Assembly (NCBI GenBank): GCA_030435675.1
Contig: CM059624.1
Span: 13,106,769-13,170,768 of the forward strand
Direction of reading: 5' to 3'
Origin: Steinernema hermaphroditum
Lineage: Eukaryota > Nematoda > Chromadorea > Rhabditida > Steinernematidae
Length of the DNA stretch: 64,000 bases
The position numbers were made by a program, and so were the translations under genes. A model generated the notes under the pieces. That model had not been told where the DNA came from and did not search any database. It worked only from the letters and a program-made list of their open reading frames with translations. Shown piece by piece: positions 58,301 through 64,000 of the stretch (positions within the stretch are counted from its first letter, which is position 1; each line of letters begins with the position of its first letter).

Positions 58301-61300
58301 ATTGCGAGAGTGAAAAAAACCGACATCCCCAAAAAGTGCAATGGTTTGCGGAGGAATTTCAGATCTCGGTAGAACCAGGTTTATTTTTACCCCAAAAAGC
58401 GCAAAGGTGAATGCGGAAACTTTTGAAGAGCTGATTTTTGTGGACATTCTGATTCTCCGGACATAGGAGAATTCAATAAACTTTGAATTGAGGTACGAAC
58501 AAGACATGACCCATGGCCACGGCGCGAAGAAAAATATTTACAATTTCCTGCTCTATCGAATGGTATATCACACGGGTTGCCTCCTACATTATGTAAAAAG
58601 TTACAGCTGTTTCTATGACTTACAGTATTTTCCGATCACCCTGTACAAGATGCCTGAAAGATGTTGAGATGGAAAACGAAACAAACTCAAGAGGAACGCG
58701 TTCTGTATGCCGCTTTTTTTGGTTGCACCAAGAATAGAACGAAACTAGGAGAGAAGTATTCCTAAATGTATCAACGCGCCATTGCAACGTTCTATTTACA
58801 AAAATACATGCATGCGATATGTGAGAGGCTACAACCAATCCTAAATGAATATGACAAAGGAAATGATTTGCTTCGTTGTCACCATCAGAGCTGTTAATTA
58901 GTTCAATCGATTGATTGATTGAATCGTCAGTCGATTGAAGTAATCGAATCGCCGATTACGATTCGATTGGTTTTCAATCGATTGGCCAATCGGCCCAATC
59001 GACTCGATTGACGATTCAACTGATTGGGCGATTCAATCGAATCAATCGACTCATGAGTCGACTCAATCGACTCATCAATCGACACCTCAAATCAAGCGAA
59101 AACCGGCAGTCGCATATATACCCCAGGCAGTCCCAACCGTCTCTTTGCGTCGGTACAGAGCGGGCAGACGAATAGAGAAGTGACACGTGTGTGCAAACTC
59201 GCTGACCCCGTCTTTGGGCAACCGTCTCTGCGAAACGGTAGGAGTGAAACAGACGAACAGAGAAAAAGGTGCATGCCAGTTTGCACACACGCGTCACTTC
59301 TCTGTTCGTCTGCCCGCTCTGTACCGACGCAAAGAGACGGTTGGGACTGCCTGGGGTATATATGCGACTGCCGGTTTTCGCTTGATTTGAGGTGTCGATT
59401 GATGAGTCGATTGAGTCGACTCATGAGTCGATTGATTCGATTGAATCGCCCAATCAGTTGAATCGTCAATCGAGTCGATTGGGCCGATTGGCCAATCGAT
59501 TGAAAACCAATCGAATCGTAATCGGCGATTCGATTGATTAATCGGCCGATTGACTCATCAGTCGATTCAACCGGTTAAATCGGATATCCGATTGAATCGT
59601 CTAACAGCTCTGGTCACCATAACAAATTTAATCATTCGACTGGAATCTGATTTGGACAAAAACAAATGAACTCGCCGCTGCAAAACAATGACGAGTAAGG
59701 AAGACGAAAGGAAACAATGAGGCTGAGGAGACCGAAGCTTCCGTGACGGTGGATGACAATAACTGGGAGTGCACAAGAAGCTTATATTTCGAGATGGAAG
59801 TGCAAAAATTAAACAAATATCGTTTTCAAATATCGTTTGTTGGCACAATGATCGCCCCGGCTCCCAGAAGGCCTGGAACACCAGGGAATCGTAGTTCCAA
59901 TGTCCAGCCAAGAAGCCAGTCACGACCACCCGACTCCATTTGCGCCGCCAGAGAAGCCGAGGAAGAGCTACAACTCTAAAGTTCGAAGCGCGGCCAGCTG
60001 CTTTGGTGATGGTTCGCTGCTACTGGATTCAACCCCTTTGCGCCCTTCAACGCCCGCGCACCGTAACGCATCGCTGATCGCTCTTCTCGGATGCAGTCTC
60101 CAACCGAAACCAGAAGACGATCAACGCCAACGGTGTGATTTGTGTCTTTTTGTGCATATATGACGTCTCGCAAGGTGTAAGCCTTCGATACGAGAAGATA
60201 AACTCGTAAACACTCATAAAACTGATTATTCCATGCTTAATGCATAGGAACAGGAGCAACACGAGTCAAGTTAGATGCTCAAACTGAGATACAAAATTAC
60301 AAAAAATTTAACAAATATCTGTTATGTAACAAAGGTGTATTTCATCGGTTTATAGTGATGATCAATTTTGGACCGGCTGGAAGAAGTGACGATTTTCAGC
60401 TTTGTGTAACCGAAACTGTTATAACCGTTACACAGCAAAGTGGCGCAACAGCAAAAAGCGGGGAACAGGAATAAAGAGACTGAACAGATCAGCGCCTTCA
60501 ACTCCAACATCATACTCTGTATTGAAGAAAGGTGATCTACGTCTCTTGATTGTACAGTATGAGATACCTCGCACGGCAATTACTACGGAATCAAGAGTAA
60601 AGTAAAAATAAGTGACCTTTATGGCAAGAAACATCACTAGGTGGATGAAAACAACTGAACCAAAAATGCAAATATCCGATAATGTACGAAATAGAGCCGT
60701 AGCTACATAAAACATTGCGCCGTGGGATGACCTACGCATAAATTGCAAAAACCTATAGAAATCGACCTTTGTAGTTTAACAGGCAAAAATTAATGATTTT
60801 CAAAAAATGTCCTTCATTGCTCTCCTGGAGCAGGTTCATACGAAATGGTCCATAACTTAAGTAGTTGGCTGGGGAGATATAGAAGCGGTAAAGGCGAGCT
60901 AAGAAAATCGAAGGTCGTAGGAATGTACGATGAATGTAAAATCGACGCTGAATCTGGATCGAGTTTAGAAGACACGACTAAAAGACTATTAAACCTTCCA
61001 AAAATAAATACGTAAGTGTGTGTCAAATCATTTGAATCGCTTGAAAATGCGTTTTCAACACCTTCTAATACAGCTGATGGTGCAGTGTGGTAGAATGGTA
61101 ACATACAGAGCAAATACGTGACGCATATACTTCAGGAAAGAAGGCGATTATCGAATCCCATAGATGTGAGAAAGAATAGTGATGTTATGGTCCATGTCGC
61201 AATAAAAAGTCACCGATCGGATGTCGGAATCGACCATTTCCCGTGGAGAACATTAATCAAAGGCCAGAAAACATTTGACGGCAGGAAAAGAAGACACGTT

Positions 61301-63852
61301 ACGGAAAGGACAAGACATTAAGAAAGCAATCAACGTAAAATCACGTACTGAATTAATCAGCATTTAAGTGCTAAATGTCTAATGAGCGGCCACTATGAAG
61401 GGCGCAACTTTTAAAGCTGCAATGCTATCTGTGAAGGCTCAAAAATGTAGATAAACAAGTGGAAGGAAACAAACGTCAAAAGCAAAAAAACCGCTCGTAA
61501 ATTGTAGGACATTGTATGTCAAAGTCAATCAGGATTAGGCCAATAAATAAGATACGTTTGTGCACTCTTGATAACAGGCATTCATCAAAGGCAACATCCC
61601 ACATTCTTGCAAAAATTGTAGACTATAAAGAGCATAGTGTGGAAAATGGAATTATTTTGAGATTTTGATTTGAGGTGCGATTTACGATTTACGATTTTTA
61701 AAGATTTACGATTTACGAAGGAACGAATTACAAAAATGCATCTTTATGCCAGTTTCCAGTTTTGTTTATTTTATTATTTCGATTTTTTATGCTGATACAA
61801 AAATAGTTCTGACCAGAGATGTTAGCCGAATCTCGTTATTCCAAGATATCCCGACACGATTAGAGTCACTGCTTCTGACTATTCCGAAGGGACGCATCCC
61901 ATCGCTTAAGTCGTAAGTCAATTTGACAGTATTCACTGAGTTTGAGTTGCACTAACTTTGTCGACTTGCTATTCGTTCAGAAGTCATCGTAAGGTTTCTG
62001 GGTCAACATCGGTGTACAAAAATAACGCAGTTCTGCTCTGAACTGTACATAGTTCACTTCCTCTTTCACCTGTTCATTTGTTGCTGTGCACACGACTTAC
62101 ACGACTTTATTTCGTGAATCAAAGCACGACACCGAATAATAGACAAACAGAGGATGTCTCGTTGTAGCCGGCTTTATCCCTGGCGTGGCGCTTATGGCGA
62201 ACCGGTTGGAGACGGCGCGCTTCATCCGGAAACTCCGGAGATGGCGACGGATCTTCTACTTCTCGGGGCGTTTGCGGCACAGAGGCAACTTCGGAGCTCG
62301 CATCTGCTTCGGAGAAATGAGTCCGTGGTTCGGGGGGTTGCGTCTTCGCCGGTCTTGGTGTCCTCAGAGCGTCGGCGGCAACATATGTTACGGTGTATTA
62401 ACATTAAGAAAAGCAAAAACCTGTGGAAAGGTACTCTTTTTCAAATGAATCAAAAAATTTATATTCTTTAGCCATGTCGGCCGATCCTGACGTGAAATGT
62501 TTATGTCATATGAGAGCATTTCTGCATTTGTTTCATTTCATGCCTACTCCAACAGAGTTACCGCTAGCCGAACCAAAAAAGAGCTCTCCATTCCGGGTTC
62601 AATGAACTTCACCGTCTTCTCCTCTACCGGAATCAGCCTTAAGAGGATTTTTCTGTTTAAAAATACGGGTATGCCATGAAAAAAAGAAGAACAAAAATCA
62701 ACCTGGGTGGTAAATTACTGCTATTAAGTTTGACTTTTAACTGACAGGATTGCTGATATCCAAGTGCAGTTGTAAAGTCGACATTTCGTTCTCTCATCAA
62801 AAATATGACATCCAAGATGTCTTCGATGGGAAATTTGAAGGAAGTTCCAAGTTGCGCACACACGTGCAGAATTACTTGGCTACCAGCACAGTTCTGCAAC
62901 GTAGCACAGAATACACTGTATACGCAAGGAACGCGGAAGCTTTCTACCGGACAACTGACGACAACCTTCTTACTGCTACCAGCTTATAGCGGTTATCTAA
63001 AAATACACGAAAATCACGGGGAATCATTATCGCCCTGCATCAATCTTGTCCCATTATCATAGAATCTGGGATTCTTGCACCATTATCGGCGCCGATTGCC
63101 TCGATGCAAGAGCCATCTCGCCGACTCGCACCAGTTTGTCTCGTGAAGCTCATCCTAAGTCCCCGATCCATACATTACCAGCCGGATCCACCATCCTCAT
63201 TTACCATTCTACTCCTTTCGTTCTCACTCGCATAAGCTAACCACCATCCAATAAAGGGATTACTATATCTATCTGTGTCGTCTAGGAGAGCGCCCCTCAG
63301 AGGGACTGACGATCACCACAAACCAGTGTGTGAGCCTTATAAACGCACCCGAAAACATAAGGACGGAAGTAGATTATCAGCAGATGAACAGGATTACATA
63401 GGATGTACTGAATAATCCTGTTTACTTAGTTAATAAATCTTTTGAGATGTAACTTAAAGTCATGTCCTGCTTGTTCATCTTCATAAGAAGAATCGGCCAT
63501 ATGTCCTGCTTGTTCATCTTCATAAGAAGAATCGGCTATAAGAATCGGCTGGTGTCAAAAATTTACAAACTACCCCATGGCCCTCTGAAAAGATGAAGTG
63601 CCCTCTTATCTCTTAAATGAGTTTAGACATATGCGCTGGCAGCTTGAAAATGGCATGCCGGTTCATCAAGCCTAACAAACGAAAAGATTACTTTGTGATA
63701 AGTATTCATGTTGCTAATGTCAAGTCTAGTATATTTTTATGGTTTTAAGGATCAAAGGAAAGGTCGTTATTAAATCGCCCAAAAATACAATTCCCAAACA
63801 AATTACCATCGATCTTCGTGGAGGTCGTCGAAGTGCTGTTGAAGCCGTCCAT
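37320..63852 (-). CDS. Synaptotagmin-family double C2-domain protein, eight exons over 26.5 kb
   Basis: Minus-strand exons: 63852-63807, 49787-49691, 42903-42690, 40246-40088, 40043-39882, 38173-37924, 37875-37704 and 37602-37320; 460 aa, all phases consistent. C2A is in exons 4-6 (SDPYVKMYLLPE; YDFDRFTRHG) and C2B in exons 6-8 (MDITGASDPYVRI; VMDWDR; WHSI at the end). The C2A calcium pocket lacks the first loop-1 Asp and has Gly for the last loop-3 Asp; C2B keeps five acidic positions. No membrane segment is seen in the N-terminal part, so it may be a soluble (Syt17/B-K-like) member, or an exon may be missing. The 48-nt intron 37923-37876 has a GC-AG border; read through, it adds 16 residues inside C2B loop 1. 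Exons 1-2 rest on splice sites, phase and composition only. Confidence 0.82.
38180..38730. repeat. Direct repeat in intron (about 130 bp, offset about 420 bp)
   Basis: 38178-38310 and 38597-38730 share TTAATGTTT-ATGGCGACAAGAA, GATTTGCT, GGTTTATCAATC and CAGCTGTT blocks. The first copy begins right at the acceptor of the C2A/C2B exon, so the duplication started at an exon edge. Confidence 0.75.
39390..39717 (+). repeat. GC-rich SINE-like repeat with (TAAAG)n tail, copy 1
   Basis: A block of about 300 bp, much GC-richer than the surrounding intron, contains a B-box-like GGTTCGACACC. It ends in CGGGAAATAAAGTAAAGTAAAG, a pentanucleotide tail as at the end of a retroposon. The reverse complement of the same sequence occurs at 62.1-62.39 kb, sharing CTTCGGAGAAGCAG-like words and CGCTACGCCAGGGAT. 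Confidence 0.85.
43632..44300. repeat. Local tandem duplication, about 325-bp units
   Basis: 43632-43955 and 43980-44300 share long blocks such as GGTGTAGACCATTGATTCAG, CCTATTCTATACCAACTTCG and GCTGACGAAATCGGC. Lies in synaptotagmin intron 2. Confidence 0.88.
46095..46412. mobile_element. MITE-like imperfect inverted repeat
   Basis: 46113-46187 pairs with 46305-46403, sharing CCAAACTGT, GATTCGGCTGAAA, GGCATGTCAGAGTGTAGCAA and TTCACCGGTGAA-like words. The outer ends read GGGCCCAAACTGTTCC and its near complement. No ORF lies in the loop. The target duplication could not be defined. Confidence 0.7.
46944..47004. repeat. Perfect 19-bp hairpin with 23-nt loop
   Basis: GAACGCATAAATTTGTCAA at 46944-46962 is exactly complementary to 46986-47004. 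The loop holds CATGTTCTCAGAAGCTC. It could be a small MITE core, a fold in the synaptotagmin pre-mRNA, or the stem of a small RNA. Nothing else supports an RNA gene. Confidence 0.85.
47070..47165 (+). repeat. Copy of the repeat also found at 500-590
   Basis: Both contain ATAGG(C/T)ATRAGCCTAAGC, then a CTTGATGTTA/CTGGATGTTA word and AAAATGAAT..., ending GGGCTCGCCTG or AGTTCGCCTG. At 500-590 it lies inside the inverted-repeat element that breaks the helicase, so this may be a relic of the same family. Confidence 0.7.
50640..51470. repeat. Diverged tandem duplication in intron 1-2 region
   Basis: Words such as GCAAAAATAGAGAAAA, GGTGACAAAAAAG(C/T)(G/A)AATCC, CAAAAATCTTAA, TTGAATGGATAAA and GCAAAAATTAC recur in the same order at about 50.66-51.06 and 51.24-51.46 kb. 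A third partial run lies near 51.52-51.58 kb. Between them 50750-50935 is purine-rich (GGGAAGG, GGACTGG words). Confidence 0.75.
51540..52020. other. GC-richer island within an intron, coding status unclear
   Basis: Open frames exist on both strands (plus 51553-52014, minus 51969-51673) without splice-site support or recognisable motifs. It could be an unrecognised exon, an old transposon scrap, or a regulatory island of the synaptotagmin gene. Confidence 0.35.
55365..55540 (-). pseudogene. Decayed paralogue of the 55816-56118 gene
   Basis: Shares ACCAAAAATAAACTTTTCGA, GATA(A/G)CAGGTT and GGCAACGCGATG words with 55881-55975, but its frame is broken. It lies about 510 bp from the intact copy, as a tandem duplicate. 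Confidence 0.55.
55816..56118 (-). CDS. Candidate small secreted protein (100 aa) inside a synaptotagmin intron
   Basis: The minus-strand frame starts MVHSKYVSALLLAGFFFVG..., a good signal peptide with a likely cleavage after ALVNA. A 75-80 residue mature part with three Cys and no recognised fold follows. It is single-exon and has the same orientation as the surrounding synaptotagmin gene. The presence of a decayed tandem copy 0.5 kb away argues that the sequence is a gene-like unit. The ORF is short and lacks other support. It may end earlier if GTTTATTTTTGG (about 55891) is a donor. Confidence 0.45.
   Translation of the reverse strand: MVHSKYVSALLLAGFFFVGTALVNAKPFMPLLDLQLCVLEEHKGQRCLPFSSRRQPEFILYLNKDIQPAIKPSKSLFLVNPSQTLRSCTPPARTASPIFT
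57663..58500 (+). pseudogene. mariner-like transposase relic
   Basis: Three degraded pieces in order: a helix-turn-helix start (EKLLSEEDRFAIVSLHKLE), a second HTH region in a shifted frame (ARE...ITDQLVREDLGVHSYK, QALTEKQKA) and part of the catalytic domain (AMVCGGISDLGRTRFIF, AKVNAETFEELI) matching the V-x-VWGGIS block of mariner transposases. Several stops and frame changes make it dead. Terminal repeats were not found. Confidence 0.82.
58886..59612. mobile_element. hAT-type palindromic MITE, 8-bp TSD GTCACCAT
   Basis: The termini are CAGAGCTGTTA on the left and its complement on the right. Perfect direct repeats GTCACCAT lie at 58878-58885 and 59613-59620. The two arms (about 350 bp each) pair almost completely, leaving a short loop near 59250. 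The outer arm is made of TCGATTGA/TCAATCGA words; the inner arm holds TATATAC and a unique segment. There is no transposase. Confidence 0.95.
62105..62390 (-). repeat. GC-rich SINE-like repeat, copy 2 (inverted)
   Basis: The reverse complement matches 39390-39690 over about 280 bp, including the end GAAATAAAG-like GAAATAAAGTCG. The chance ORF 62154-62471 on the plus strand is a read-through of this repeat, not a gene. Confidence 0.85.
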
Positions 63853-64000
63853 GCTGGTCGATGTGTTCGCGAAAATACAATCGTTTTCGCAGACGCGACA
63901 CCAAAGGCTCGGCACCATGCGAGGCTTCGTCGTAACGTGTGATTATGAGGACGACGGCGTCAGGCGCTCGTTCGCTTTCTGTTAACAAATGGGCACCTTG
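63853..64000 (-). promoter_or_regulatory. GC-rich 5' flank/5' UTR of the synaptotagmin-family gene
   Basis: Immediately upstream (on the minus strand) of the proposed start ATG, composition changes from AT-rich intron to CpG-containing sequence up to the window end. This fits a first-exon or promoter region. No TATA box or initiator can be named with confidence. Confidence 0.4.

Larger units (their letters stand above)
38381..63786. other. Domain of strand-biased CAAAAAT heptamers (about 65 on +, few on -)
   Basis: I counted about 11 copies of CAAAAAT in 38.2-42.7 kb and about 54 in 43.0-64.0 kb on the plus strand. By eye only about four occurrences of the reverse complement ATTTTTG lie on the same strand between 43 and 64 kb. 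Base composition would predict only a few of each. Left of 38 kb the motif is rare. The domain coincides with the introns of the minus-strand synaptotagmin gene, so in the sense of that gene the motif is ATTTTTG. Frequent wider forms are GACAAAAATA, TACAAAAATR and ACCAAAAATR. The function is unknown. Confidence 0.8.

Noticed and set aside
59810..60163. Pro/Ser-rich plus-strand frames (PTPFAPPEKPRKS...) suggesting an exon
   Set aside because: The frame changes between the two candidate ORFs, and no clear splice sites or homologous domain were found.
62154..62471. 105-aa plus-strand ORF
   Set aside because: Read-through of the GC-rich repeat that also occurs in reverse at 39.4 kb, where the related frame is equally accidental.

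Overview
The window looks like nuclear DNA of a free-living or parasitic nematode. Most introns are tiny (39-52 nt, GT...TTTCAG or TTTTAG), and several start codons sit just after a TTTTCAG that looks like an outron or trans-splice acceptor. There are two tandem-duplicated proteins beginning MDSVPF/MDSIPF, which I associate with nematode F-box-like families, and SKP1-like and M13 peptidase genes. The genus is not certain; a rhabditid or tylenchine clade (Steinernema-like) is an inference. There are no rRNA genes, no convincing tRNA genes and no CRISPR array.

Layout. (1) 1-18.3 kb is a mobile-element graveyard. It holds a superfamily-1 helicase tail broken by an inverted-repeat element with iterated ends, an LTR-like block, a 5'-truncated RTE-type LINE, and two copies (3.45-5.23 and 16.15-18.23 kb) of a 1.8-kb duplicated block, each with an intact 322-aa MDSVP-type gene. 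Between the copies lies a gypsy-like retroelement whose gag gene has been hit three times: by a hAT element (8-bp target duplication ACCCGGAT), by Merlin-1 (GAAATTGC) and by Merlin-2 (GAAGATCC). Merlin-2 itself holds a palindromic MITE (TTA). The retroelement carries a membrane-glycoprotein-like region between the zinc knuckle and the aspartic protease, and its pol dissolves into a GATGCTC satellite. (2) 18.7-31.1 kb is a compact housekeeping cluster: syntaxin-18 (5' end missing), makorin (5' end missing), an OTU-domain gene, a coiled-coil protein, a very small gene, a complete NAMPT, TSR3 and BUD32/TP53RK (only 138 bp apart, operon-like), and two unrecognised minus-strand genes. (3) 31.3-37.3 kb holds a roughly 1-kb inverted repeat. 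Each arm carries an identical short SKP1-like protein, and the loop holds a complete M13 (neprilysin-like) metallopeptidase gene with ten exons; a chimeric fragment flanks the left arm. (4) 37.3-63.9 kb is best read as a single minus-strand synaptotagmin-family gene of eight exons with introns of about 14 kb and 6.8 kb. These introns contain MITEs, a mariner relic, SINE-like copies, local tandem duplications, and a strongly strand-biased heptamer (CAAAAAT on +, ATTTTTG in the sense of the gene).

Themes. Two SKP1-like genes and two F-box-like genes hint at SCF ubiquitin-ligase family turnover. TSR3 (rRNA aminocarboxypropylation) and BUD32 (KEOPS, tRNA t6A) are both RNA-modification factors in tandem. 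NAMPT is notable because C. elegans uses the nicotinamidase route and lacks this enzyme. Three introns appear to use GC-AG borders.
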